Below are positions 6,871 through 13,407 of a DNA stretch of 13,572 bases, piece after piece. The notes beneath the pieces are model-generated. The model worked only from the letters and a program-made list of their open reading frames with translations, had not been told where the DNA came from and made no database searches. Both the position numbers and the translations under genes were made by a program. This DNA comes from Fidelibacterota bacterium (GTDB taxonomy: Bacteria; Fidelibacterota; Marinisomatia; SCGC-AAA003-L08; TS1B11). The stretch is taken from positions 1-13,572 of the forward strand of contig JADFMC010000012.1 of the NCBI GenBank assembly GCA_022564085.1, read 5' to 3'. The stretch's first letter is position 1; each line of letters opens with the position of its first letter.

Positions 6871-7572
6871 CTAATCCAGGTAGCCGGCGATCTTCGCCAG
6901 TTTCTTGGGAGACAGCAACACCAAGTTGGAGCCTTTGTCGGTGATGAGCTGCTCCTGCCTGAAGTCGCTCAACACCCGCACCAGGGTCTCCTTGGTGGCG
7001 CCGATGAGCTCGGCCAGGTCTTCCCGGGAGAGGGCAATGTCCAGGCGGACGGCGTCGCCGTCTTGTCGCCCGTACTTGGCTTTGAGCTGCAGCAGCATAC
7101 CGGCTACCCGCTCGCGCACGGAGCGGTAGGCAATGTCGGTGGCCCTGTCCCGGGTGATGGACAATCCCTGGGCGAGGCCGTTGATGATCGCCCAGGTCGC
7201 CTGGGGATTTTTTTCCATCAGTGTCGGCAGGCAGCGGCGGTCCACGAAGCAGATGGTGCTGTCCTCCAGCGCCTCGCCCGTGGCGGAGTAGGGTTGGCCG
7301 GTGAACAGGGCCAGATGGCCCAGCTGGTCACCGGGATCGGCGATCTGGAGGGTCAGGCGTTTCCCCTCGGCTGTCGACTTATAGAGTTTCACCTTACCGG
7401 AGTAGATGCAATAGAGGCCAAAGGCGGGGTTATCCTCGTAGAAGATGACCTGCCCTTTCTTGTACTTGCGGGTCTGCTTGGCGCCATCGATCCGGTCCAG
7501 CATCTCCGGCTCCAGTTCGGCAAAGGCCGTGCGCTCCCTTACATGACAGCCTTCGCAAGGTATCATTTTCAT
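6871..7572 (-). CDS. Crp/Fnr-family transcriptional regulator
   Basis: A 233-residue regulator with an N-terminal cyclic-nucleotide-type beta-roll sensor (about 20-115), a dimerisation helix (about 118-150) and a C-terminal winged helix (about 165-230). In the recognition helix region LSREDLAELIGATKETLVRV, Glu195 and Arg199 match the E-x3-R pair that Crp/Fnr proteins use to read TGA half-sites. An N-terminal Cys6-x2-Cys9 pair is present, with Cys55, Cys108 and Cys114 further on. The classical Fnr set of four cluster cysteines is not clearly complete, so sensing by iron-sulfur cluster, thiol or haem is open. The start is uncertain: ATG at 7572 is chosen, TTG at 7593 and ATG at 7566 are alternatives, and none has a strong ribosome binding site. 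It is divergent from the porin-like gene, with a matching operator between them. Confidence 0.9.
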   Translation of the reverse strand: MKMIPCEGCHVRERTAFAELEPEMLDRIDGAKQTRKYKKGQVIFYEDNPAFGLYCIYSGKVKLYKSTAEGKRLTLQIADPGDQLGHLALFTGQPYSATGEALEDSTICFVDRRCLPTLMEKNPQATWAIINGLAQGLSITRDRATDIAYRSVRERVAGMLLQLKAKYGRQDGDAVRLDIALSREDLAELIGATKETLVRVLSDFRQEQLITDKGSNLVLLSPKKLAKIAGYLD

Positions 7573-7625
7573 GGCAACTTGCCCGGGGCGCAAACATGCT
7601 CGCCGTCCAACGATACATCAACGCA

Positions 7626-7639
7626 TTGACGAGGATCAA
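7626..7639. promoter_or_regulatory. FNR-type operator in the divergent promoter region
   Basis: TTGAC-GAGG-ATCAA matches the FNR consensus TTGAT-N4-ATCAA at nine of ten defined positions. It lies between the regulator gene (minus) and the porin-like gene (plus), about 54 bases from the regulator start and 120 bases from the porin start. It could govern both, including autoregulation. No clear -10 element was found to set its position relative to a transcription start. Confidence 0.6.
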
Positions 7640-7759
7640 CAATATCACTGTGCCCAGTCATTTCCGAAATCACCCTCTCTCACGAAATTCATGGTGGCGA
7701 TAAGGCCAAGTTACTAACAATCAGATCAAATGTGCTCAAAAGGAAATGGAAGGAACAAG

Positions 7760-9013
7760 ATGAAAACTGCAAGCAACAGATTAAGCGTGGTTCTGATTGT
7801 GCTAATCGGGCTGCTGGGCAAAACAGCGGCTGCGGATGACGCTACGAATCAGAATCTACTTGTGACGCCCGCCTACTCGGTGGGGCTTAATACGGTGGGC
7901 TACTGGCAGGCCTTGAACCATAGCAATAGCGACGGCTCCCTGAAAAACCTGGTGACGGGCTTTCAGAGCGCTGCCGGCAATTTGAATTTCAGGGCCAACA
8001 TAGCCGACGGCATCGATCTCTACTTCGAAATCTACCTTAGCAGCAGGCACCATGAGGGGCAAGTGAGTCCCCGGGAAGGGTACTTGATGATTACCTCCGC
8101 CCCCAGCGGGATCAACTTCATGCCGGTAAGGAAGATATTTGAGGTTATTGATGTCAAGGCCGGCCACTTCGAGATTAACTACGGCAACCGGCACCTGCGG
8201 CGCTCCGATAATGCCCAGGTGCAGAGCAATCCCCTCATCGGTAACGACATCGTTGACCCGAACGTGGTTTACGTGGGGACCGAAATCTCCACCAAACCGG
8301 GGCGCTTCAACGCCCTGTTGGGGATCACCAACGGCCAAACCACCGGTGATTTCCAGGAAGGGCACCAGTACGCCTTCCACGGCAAACTGTGGGGTGAGGT
8401 GACCTCGTTCCTGAGCGTGGCCGGCTCCTACTACCGCGCCGATCAGTCCAACAATCCCATCGGTTACCCGGATGGTGGTTCCTTCAGTAACCTGTTCGCC
8501 GGTAACCGCTCTGGCGGCCGGTACGCGGATGTGCTGGGCGGCGGCGGCGAGCCGGGACAGATACGCCCCGGGAATGGGCAGGACGTGACAGCCTGGCAAG
8601 GGGATGTTGCCCTTGAGGTGGGCCAGCTGACAGTGCAGGGCCACTATGGCAATATCCTGGACGCCGACATCAACGGCACCAACCCCGCTGATGAGACGAC
8701 CTTCGGGAAAGTTGCCGAAAGCTGGGACTACTACAGCATCCAGGCTGTATACGGGATGGGATCACCATTCCACGCGGCCATCCGCTACACCGGCACGACG
8801 GCGAAGGAGCTTTACGGCGCCCCGGCCACGGGCAAAGTCGAACGCGTGCAGGTGGGCATAGGACTGTGGATTGCCAGGGGCATGCTGCTGAAGGTCGAGT
8901 ATGTGAATCAGGCCTACAGCGAGTTCGATGCGGACATGAAAGTCGACCGGATGGCCGTGGGACTGTCACCGAAGTTCAGCGGTCTCATCAGTGAAATCTC
9001 AATATCCTTCTAG
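7760..9013 (+). CDS. Outer-membrane porin-like beta-barrel protein
   Basis: A 417-residue exported protein, probably an outer-membrane barrel that admits small solutes. A signal peptide covers about residues 1-25 (a hydrophobic core followed by KTAAADD). The rest shows alternating hydrophobic and polar stretches with many aromatic residues and Gly/Asn-rich turns, and no predicted helical membrane segment. The chain ends in ISISF; a terminal phenylalanine is the usual signal for barrel insertion. AAGGA at 7750-7754 supports the ATG at 7760 over the upstream ATG at 7730. Substrate is unknown. The FNR-type site upstream suggests induction with low oxygen or nitrogen oxides (inference). A perfect 11-bp hairpin separates it from the next gene. 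Confidence 0.75.
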   Translation: MKTASNRLSVVLIVLIGLLGKTAAADDATNQNLLVTPAYSVGLNTVGYWQALNHSNSDGSLKNLVTGFQSAAGNLNFRANIADGIDLYFEIYLSSRHHEGQVSPREGYLMITSAPSGINFMPVRKIFEVIDVKAGHFEINYGNRHLRRSDNAQVQSNPLIGNDIVDPNVVYVGTEISTKPGRFNALLGITNGQTTGDFQEGHQYAFHGKLWGEVTSFLSVAGSYYRADQSNNPIGYPDGGSFSNLFAGNRSGGRYADVLGGGGEPGQIRPGNGQDVTAWQGDVALEVGQLTVQGHYGNILDADINGTNPADETTFGKVAESWDYYSIQAVYGMGSPFHAAIRYTGTTAKELYGAPATGKVERVQVGIGLWIARGMLLKVEYVNQAYSEFDADMKVDRMAVGLSPKFSGLISEISISF

Positions 9014-9042
9014 TCATGGCACTGATGAACAGAACCAGGAAA

Positions 9043-9070
9043 GCATGGGCGCCGGCAATGGCGCCCATGC
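9043..9070. other. Perfect 11-bp intergenic hairpin
   Basis: GCATGGGCGCC (9043-9053) pairs exactly with GGCGCCCATGC (9060-9070) around the 6-base loop GGCAAT. It lies 30 bases after the porin stop and 48 bases before the yceI-like start. No T tract follows, so it is more likely an mRNA-stability or partial read-through element than a simple terminator. A protein-binding palindrome is also possible. Confidence 0.65.
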
Positions 9071-9117
9071 GCCCGGCAAGATCGGGCCAGGGGATAGCAA
9101 ATAAGGAGATGATTAAA

Positions 9118-9798
9118 ATGAAGCCGACCAGGATATTACAAACCTTACTACTGGCCGCACTTTTACTATCGGGAAATGAGTTGGGGGCACAGACCTACAG
9201 CCGATTCCTGGTCCAGCCGGCCAGCAAGCTCTGGATGGATGGGACCTCCAACGTTCACGCCTGGACGGTGGAGGCCGCGAAACTGGAGGGGTACGTGGAA
9301 GTGGTGCTACCATTCGCGCCAAACGTACCGGGGACAACCGGATCTATCAACGGCCCACGGGTGGAGCTGTTCGTTTCCGTTGAAGGGCTCAAGAGCGGCC
9401 GCAGGATCATGGACAAAAAGATGGCCGCGGCCCTCAAATCGCCACGGCACCCGATGATCCACTTCAAGCTACAGGAAGGGGGCATTTCCGGCGCAACCAA
9501 GAGCGATAGCGGTGGCTATAAGCTGCTCATCAGGGGTGTCCTGGAAATAGCCGGCGTCTCCAAGGTTATTGAAATGGATGTGGCGGCTCATTTCCTACCC
9601 GACGGCAGGTTAACCATCGAGGGCCGGAAGAGTCTGAAGATGAGCAGCTTTGGCGTTGAGACGCCCAAGGCGCTGGGCGGGCTGATTGTTACCGGCGACG
9701 AGATCGAAATTCGGTTCGAACTTGAAACGACCGTCGATCCGAGCCTCGTCTCCCTCTTCCTCCAGAGCTGGAAAGCGTACCCGCGCCCAGCTCCTTGA
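9118..9798 (+). CDS. YceI-family periplasmic protein
   Basis: A 226-residue secreted protein with a signal peptide (residues 1 to about 24, ending LGAQ) and a YceI lipocalin-like barrel. Family marks are the opening strand with SNVHAWTVEA, the MDKKMAAALKSPRHPMIHFK region in the middle, and the later strands RGVLEIAGVSK and SLKMSSFGVETP. YceI proteins bind isoprenoid lipids such as quinone precursors in the periplasm, and several are linked to respiration or stress. AAGGAG at 9103-9108 sets the start at 9118; an ATG at 9016 in the same frame is rejected for lack of a binding site and because it would lengthen the chain ahead of the signal peptide. The gene follows the porin on the same strand and may share its transcript through the hairpin. 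Confidence 0.88.
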   Translation: MKPTRILQTLLLAALLLSGNELGAQTYSRFLVQPASKLWMDGTSNVHAWTVEAAKLEGYVEVVLPFAPNVPGTTGSINGPRVELFVSVEGLKSGRRIMDKKMAAALKSPRHPMIHFKLQEGGISGATKSDSGGYKLLIRGVLEIAGVSKVIEMDVAAHFLPDGRLTIEGRKSLKMSSFGVETPKALGGLIVTGDEIEIRFELETTVDPSLVSLFLQSWKAYPRPAP

Positions 9799-9799
9799 G

Positions 9800-10000
9800 C
9801 AGTCCGCCGGTGTGCTGTTTAGCACCTGGTGCACCTGGCGATTGAGACTGAGCAGCTGCACCGTTCTCGGCCCATACATACCCATCAGGGCCATATAGAC
9901 CACTAGGTCGGTGCACAGTGTGGCGCATCGCTCCCATCAGAGCGACGGCGGACAGCCTAAATATCCACTCGGGTATCAATGCCAGTATAATTACCTGCAT
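9800..10000 (-). pseudogene. Possible frameshifted small membrane-protein remnant
   Basis: This 344-base gap has no plus-strand gene. On the minus strand one frame begins at ATG 10000 with hydrophobic sequence (MQVIILALIPEWIFRLSAVA), and an adjacent frame continues near 9905 with VYMALMGMYGPRTVQLLSLN and a polar tail. Joined, they would make a small protein with two hydrophobic stretches broken by a frameshift. No family is recognised and no good ribosome binding site is seen, so this may be chance. The remainder, 10001-10142, should hold the promoter of the cytochrome gene; TGACAA...TTGTCA (10034-10062) forms a weak inverted repeat there. Confidence 0.2.
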
Positions 10001-10142
10001 GTAGGACCAGTTTTCCCCAGGGGATGGAAAATGGTGACAACCATTTCCGCTGTAATTTTGTCAACATTATAGATTCACGAATCAACATTGGTACCGCAGG
10101 GTACGATCCGTCGGCAGTCAACCATATTTCAGGGAGGCAGCA

Positions 10143-10910
10143 ATGGTTCACAGGTTGTTCAATATACTCTTTAGCGCTGCGTTGGTGCAATTCTTCCAGG
10201 CCATTCCGCTTCAGGCCCAGGACCAATGGTCGTGGCCGGAGAAGCCGGAAAACATTCAGGTGCTGTCCAAGGATTGGCCCGGGTCCAGATTGAGGCCGGT
10301 CATGACGGGATTCACACGCGCGCTTGGAGTGGGATGCTCACACTGCCACGTGGGGGAGGTAGGCAAGCCGTTGTCCACGTACGATTTCCCTTCCGATGCT
10401 AACCCCAATAAGGACCGTGCCCGGGAAATGCTGCGAATGCTGGGCAGCATCAATGATCACCTGAAAAACATTGAGCCGAGTGGGGACAAGCGGGTCAACA
10501 TGTGGTGCCACACCTGCCATAGCGGCCGTCCAAGACCCATGACGTTGGAGGAAATAGTTGGGGAAACCTATAAATTAATGGGAATAGAAGCGGCACTCGA
10601 ACATTATGCCGACCTGAAAGAGAATTACTATGGCAAAGGAGCTTATAATTTTGGGGAGAGAGCGTTAAACGCCCTGGGCTATAAGATGTTGGGCAATGAG
10701 GACGTTTCCGGCGCGATTGCATTCTTCGAGCTGAATGCAAAGGAATTTCCCAGATCCGCAAACGTATGGGACAGCCTGGCAGAAGGATACATGAGGGCCG
10801 GAAAGATGAAGCTGGCGAAGAAGTATTATAAGAAATCGCTCAAGCTAAATCCAAACAATCCGAACGCAAAAGATATGCTGAAAAAGCTACGCGAGGGGCA
10901 GAGGGGATAA
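10143..10910 (+). CDS. Dihaem cytochrome c (reaction-centre type) with TPR tail
   Basis: A 255-residue secreted cytochrome. A signal peptide spans about residues 1-26. Two haem c attachment sites follow, Cys65-x2-Cys68-His69 (GCSHCHV) and Cys122-x2-Cys125-His126 (WCHTCHS). Each is preceded by a helix with a candidate axial methionine (Met54 in RPVMTGF; Met97 or Met99 in REMLRML). The spacing and phrases such as RPVMTGFTRALGV and RPMTLEE match proteins annotated as photosynthetic reaction-centre cytochrome c subunit-like, found widely in non-phototrophs. Residues about 165-250 form TPR-like helical repeats (GYKMLGNEDVSGAIAFFELN; LAEGYMRAGKMKLAKKYYKK). GGAGG at 10133-10137 supports the start. 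It is likely a periplasmic electron carrier that docks to a partner through its TPR tail. No reaction-centre genes are present, so a photosynthetic role is not implied. Confidence 0.85.
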   Translation: MVHRLFNILFSAALVQFFQAIPLQAQDQWSWPEKPENIQVLSKDWPGSRLRPVMTGFTRALGVGCSHCHVGEVGKPLSTYDFPSDANPNKDRAREMLRMLGSINDHLKNIEPSGDKRVNMWCHTCHSGRPRPMTLEEIVGETYKLMGIEAALEHYADLKENYYGKGAYNFGERALNALGYKMLGNEDVSGAIAFFELNAKEFPRSANVWDSLAEGYMRAGKMKLAKKYYKKSLKLNPNNPNAKDMLKKLREGQRG

Positions 10911-10934
10911 GGAATCGCCAGGCCACTTTGAATC

Positions 10935-11160
10935 CGGCCGTCATAGGGACCATTCCACCCTAAGATTGGGCCTTCGATATTTCCCTAGACGTTTCATGAT
11001 AGCCTCCCGGATATCCAGGCCCGTAGCCCGGTGCTCATGGGAAAAATGGCGGAATACCATGCCATGCGCCAGCCAACAATGACCTGCGGTTCGGCGGCTG
11101 GTTATAATAGGCTCCGGAACCCAACCTGGCTAGCAACGGCCAACACGCATCCTCACCTGG
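10935..11160 (-). other. Gap with possible Gly/Tyr/Pro-rich gene debris
   Basis: No intact gene is found here. On the minus strand a broken frame gives tyrosine, glycine and proline-rich sequence (SGAYYNQPPNRRSLLAGAW, then after a stop APGYGPGYPGGYHE) of the kind seen in surface lipoproteins. A very short frame from an ATG near 11000, behind GGAGG, encodes MKRLGKYRRPNLRVEWSL and stops. Both readings are weak. Confidence 0.2.
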
Positions 11161-11233
11161 AAGCTGCCGGGGGCAGTTGCTGGCCACCCAGCGAGTGGTC
11201 CCGGGCCCTAAAGGGTATTCAGTGGCAATTCAA

Positions 11234-11400
11234 TTAAATAACGAATCTGCATCGAGAATTTAATGCTACCTTCAACCTTGCGACTCTTGCATTGGCATCA
11301 ATCAGCTCCGGCAGAACTTCGTGGGCGTCCAAGTCCCAGATAAACAGACGTACGATCAATGGTGTAGGTATACAGGCTTGAGATTGGATAATGAATCGGT
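11234..11400 (-). pseudogene. Unidentified protein remnant, possibly Fic-type N-terminus
   Basis: The minus-strand frame ending at TAA (11234-11236) includes VRLFIWDLDAHEVLPELIDA followed by NARVARLKVALNS, a convincing amphipathic helix pair with normal protein composition. It has no ATG and is open back into the preceding gene in a different frame. The EVLPELIDANARVARLK pattern recalls the N-terminal helix of Fic-domain proteins, but this rests on a short resemblance. It lies directly downstream of the TlpA-like gene on the same strand. Confidence 0.3.
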
Positions 11401-11438
11401 TGATGGGAGGCTGTAGCCGGGACTTAGTGGAAGCGATC

Positions 11439-12035
11439 TTACGGCAGGTCGGTCTCGCTGAGGAGCTCCCTGATTGTAGACCGAAGCGTCTGGTAGTCTT
11501 GCTGCGCCGTGGGGAAAAACTCCAGCGGCTCCTGAGCGTAACTCCCGCCAGGGTGGATGTAGCGGATGACCCCCCGGCGATCCAACAAGAAACTCACCGA
11601 GGTCCAACCGCGCCGGCCCGTCTGCAGCCACCAGCGGTTCAGGTTCTCCCAGCCCAGGTCAATGCCCACCGGGAACTGGAAGTCTAAGCTGTGGATCAGC
11701 CCCTGGACGAACTGGTCGGTAAGCGCTGTCCTCGACTTGTGGTGATACAGGCCGATGATCAGAAAGTCTTCATCGGCAAACTCGTCATTAAATTCATTGA
11801 GGACCGGGGCCGAGGCCGCGCAGAACCGGCAGGTGGGACCCGTCCACCAGCGGATCAGCACCACCTTTCCTTTCAACTCCTTGAGATGTAGCCCTTCACT
11901 GGTCAACCACCTGATATTCTGGAGTTCCGGGGGTCTGGTGCCGAGGAGTGACTGTCCACGATCATCACCAGGAGCAGCAACAATGGTAGCCGCCAGACAT
12001 ATCATCAGGACCATGACGTGGACCAGTTTCTCCAT
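11439..12035 (-). CDS. TlpA/redoxin-like thioredoxin-fold protein
   Basis: A 198-residue exported thioredoxin-fold protein. A hydrophobic N-terminal signal (about 1-21, MVLMICLAATIVAA) is followed by the fold, with the redox motif Cys69-x2-Cys72 in WTGPTCRFCAASAP. After it come the strand FLIIGLYHH, a long insert, the VGIDLG region, and VSFLLDRRGVIRYIHPGG, in which SFLLDRRGVI matches the usual redoxin strand. The residues before the motif are WWTGPTCRFC rather than the common WxxWCPxC, so the active site is atypical. TlpA-like proteins reduce disulfides, including those of apocytochromes and CuA domains, so it could help mature the CuA and haem c proteins of this window (inference). The start at 12035 is chosen because it gives a clean signal peptide; ribosome binding is weak, and ATG 12062 is an alternative. 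Confidence 0.85.
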   Translation of the reverse strand: MEKLVHVMVLMICLAATIVAAPGDDRGQSLLGTRPPELQNIRWLTSEGLHLKELKGKVVLIRWWTGPTCRFCAASAPVLNEFNDEFADEDFLIIGLYHHKSRTALTDQFVQGLIHSLDFQFPVGIDLGWENLNRWWLQTGRRGWTSVSFLLDRRGVIRYIHPGGSYAQEPLEFFPTAQQDYQTLRSTIRELLSETDLP

Positions 12036-12442
12036 AATAGACCTAATCGATATGTCTGGCATGCCTTCAGACTGCATAAATGGAATCTTGATATCCTTGC
12101 CGGGTTGGGTTACTGTACCCCGCCCGCCTGGTGCTTTCCAACTGCAAATCTTCGCCAATAACCTGCCGGTCGGGGAACTGTTACACGGTCTGCCCCAAAT
12201 ATTTTTTGGCCTATACGTGCTGCCCCCGGTTAATGCAGGCCATTTCTAGGCCGTGCCCAAGCAGCAAGAAAAAAGGATGCGTGGCTGCTGTTTGAGAGTG
12301 CCCATCAGGCTTAAAGTTAGGGGCCCATGGCGCATTCAATATGCCCCGCGAAATGTCTAGCTCGCAGGCAATCAAAACCCATGCCGGTAGATTATGACCG
12401 GCTAAGCGGCTTCACTGATCAGCAGTTAAATTAAGATAGGCC
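12036..12442. other. Intergenic stretch without recognisable gene
   Basis: Apart from the upstream region of the TlpA-like gene, no coding frame with family character was found on either strand. A weak pairing of AGCAGC with GCTGCT near 12259-12291 surrounds an A-rich loop. No tRNA or riboswitch pattern was seen. Confidence 0.4.
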
Positions 12443-12642
12443 TCAACGAATTATAAGGAGTTTTCCATCAATGGTACTGGGGGTCTGATAAAGCTTATAA
12501 TATTGCACCCATGGCTCAAGTTTCTGGTGCTGGTACACAGCATCGGTATTACCCAGGATATGGTAGAATTCCTCGATGTCAGCGCGATAAGACCTCCTGA
12601 CCGTACAAGACTGCACCTTGGCCTGGATGCAAAAACCGTATG
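12443..12642 (-). pseudogene. Integrase-core (IS481-like) transposase C-terminal remnant
   Basis: The minus-strand frame ending at TGA (12443-12445) reads CIQAKVQSCTVRRSYRADIE, continuing EEFYHIL and, further on, LEPWVQYYKLYQTP and DGK. This follows the end of IS481-type integrase-core transposases, which carry (N)GKVERSHRTDEEEFY, then a helix with W..(F/Y)YN..RPH, then GKTP. The catalytic glutamate position (VERS) reads VRRS here, and RPH has become YQT. Upstream the frame meets a stop, and no N-terminal half was found. No flanking inverted repeats could be assigned. It is a decayed insertion-sequence tail; the exact IS family is tentative. Confidence 0.6.
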
Positions 12643-12717
12643 CTCACGTCGGCGACAGGGGAATATCATTGAGTATCGAGGACAGGGTTGATGTCGCTGC
12701 GCTCAACGGTCTCCGGT

Positions 12718-12768
12718 CGCTACGGCTCGAACCTGTGCCCTTAGGGTTATGAGCCCGAAGGTCTGTTA
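12718..12768 (-). pseudogene. tRNA-Met-like (CAT anticodon) fragment
   Basis: On the minus strand, CGGGCTCATAACCC looks like a tRNA anticodon arm with loop CTCATAA (anticodon CAT). It is followed by TAAGGGCACAGGTTCGAGCC, which resembles a variable loop and T arm with the GGTTCGA core. The T-stem does not close properly, and no D arm or acceptor stem partner was found upstream. It is best read as a decayed 3' half of a tRNA, or a chance match. Confidence 0.35.
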
Positions 12769-13020
12769 ATAAAAACAATAGTTTCCGATGCCAACGTGAC
12801 CATTTCGGGACTGTACTGCTTTTAAAATATCGACGCCCCATGGATCTGGCGATCCGAGCGGCATTGGCCTTGATATGGCGCTATCCTATTAAGATGTGTA
12901 GAACGATTATACATTCGGTCGGTATCAGCCTCATTCATTACGGACTCCTCTGTTTGTTGTTCAACTTAGCAAAAGTGTCTCTTAAGATTTAGACCATTTT
13001 GGTCCACAATGCCCTGAAGC
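12769..13020. other. Intergenic stretch without recognisable gene
   Basis: A plus-strand frame of 48 codons from ATG 12840 is hydrophobic in part but matches no family I know and lacks a ribosome binding site. Nothing else coding or structured was found. The missing N-terminal part of the HD-GYP remnant that begins at 13021 would be expected here but cannot be seen. Confidence 0.35.
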
Positions 13021-13169
13021 GCAACAGCCGATGTTTACGACGCCCTTATCTCCACCCGGGCCTACAAGAAAAAACTTCCGGCTATCGAGGCCTGAACGTT
13101 ATGAAGGACAAGATGATCCACCACTTTAATCGGGGTCTGTTCAACATCTTTGTGACGCTGTTCAGTTAA
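13021..13169 (+). pseudogene. HD-GYP phosphodiesterase C-terminal remnant
   Basis: The plus frame from 13021 reads ATADVYDALISTRAYKKKLP followed by AIEA. This is the ADVYDAL(T)S.R.YKK segment typical of HD-GYP and related HD-domain cyclic di-GMP phosphodiesterases. It stops at TGA 13093-13095, but moving back by one base continues the family pattern as LNVMKDKMIHHFNRGLFNIF and then VTLFS to TAA (13167-13169). A single-base deletion near 13090 explains the break. The HD and GYP catalytic motifs, which lie upstream in the family, are absent, so only a tail remains. Confidence 0.7.
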
Positions 13170-13225
13170 GAGCCAGTCAACCGGCGAAACTGATGCTGTA
13201 GATAAAACCAGTCCGGAAAACTGGT

Positions 13226-13249
13226 AGAAAAAGCCCCTATAGGGGCCCA
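13226..13249 (-). terminator. Intrinsic terminator, minus strand
   Basis: GCCCCTATAGGGGC (13233-13246) is a perfect palindrome. Reading the minus strand it is followed by TTTTTCT. It would act as a second stop about 50 bases beyond the terminator at 13291-13327. Confidence 0.55.
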
Positions 13250-13290
13250 ATTCTGACCAATTCGGGAATTTCCGATAAACCTCTACAGCA

Positions 13291-13327
13291 AACAGAAAAG
13301 CCCCTTCTCTCGATGAGAGAGGGGGCT
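13291..13327 (-). terminator. Intrinsic terminator after the tRNA-Phe remnant
   Basis: AGCCCCTTCTCTC (13299-13311) pairs with GAGAGAGGGGGCT (13315-13327) over 13 positions with one G-T wobble and a 3-base loop. On the minus strand the stem runs into TTTTCTGTT. Placed about 10 bases beyond the 3' end of the tRNA-like sequence, it fits as the terminator of that tRNA unit. Confidence 0.8.
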
Positions 13328-13335
13328 AATTCTAG

Positions 13336-13407
13336 GGTGGCTCGGGACGGAATTGAACCGCCGACACATGGATTTTCAGTTCATGTACCTACCATCGTGA
13401 AATACAA
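13336..13407 (-). pseudogene. Decayed tRNA-Phe (GAA anticodon)
   Basis: On the minus strand the 3' half is clearly tRNA-Phe: ACTGAAAATCCATGTGTC gives the anticodon loop CTGAAAA (GAA), followed by T arm GGCGGTTCAATTCCGTC, acceptor strand CCGAGCC and discriminator A. The damage is on the 5' side. No GGCTCGG acceptor partner exists, the D arm survives only as a drifted GATGGTAGGTACATG, and anticodon stem position 30-40 is an A-C mismatch. CCC stands where CCA would be expected. A terminator follows. It appears to be a non-functional tRNA gene; an attachment-site remnant carrying only the tRNA 3' end is an alternative. Confidence 0.65.

Noticed and set aside
6799..7629. Long plus-strand open frame of 276 codons antisense to the Crp/Fnr gene
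   Set aside because: The minus strand encodes a clear Crp/Fnr protein with a helix-turn-helix; the plus frame has no domain character and is a shadow of GC-rich codon usage.
7856..8644. Long minus-strand open frame of 262 codons inside the porin-like gene
   Set aside because: It is antisense to a gene with a signal peptide, ribosome binding site and barrel pattern; its own sequence has no recognisable features.
10034..10062. TGACAA...TTGTCA inverted repeat upstream of the cytochrome gene as an operator
   Set aside because: The half-sites are only 6 bases, 17 bases apart, and match no regulator consensus I can name; kept only as a remark.
10143..10910. Photosynthetic reaction-centre function for the cytochrome
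   Set aside because: No reaction-centre, pigment or light-harvesting genes are seen, and this cytochrome family is common in non-phototrophs.
12503..12691. Plus-strand 62-codon open frame over the transposase remnant
   Set aside because: The minus-strand translation gives transposase-like sequence; the plus frame is its shadow.
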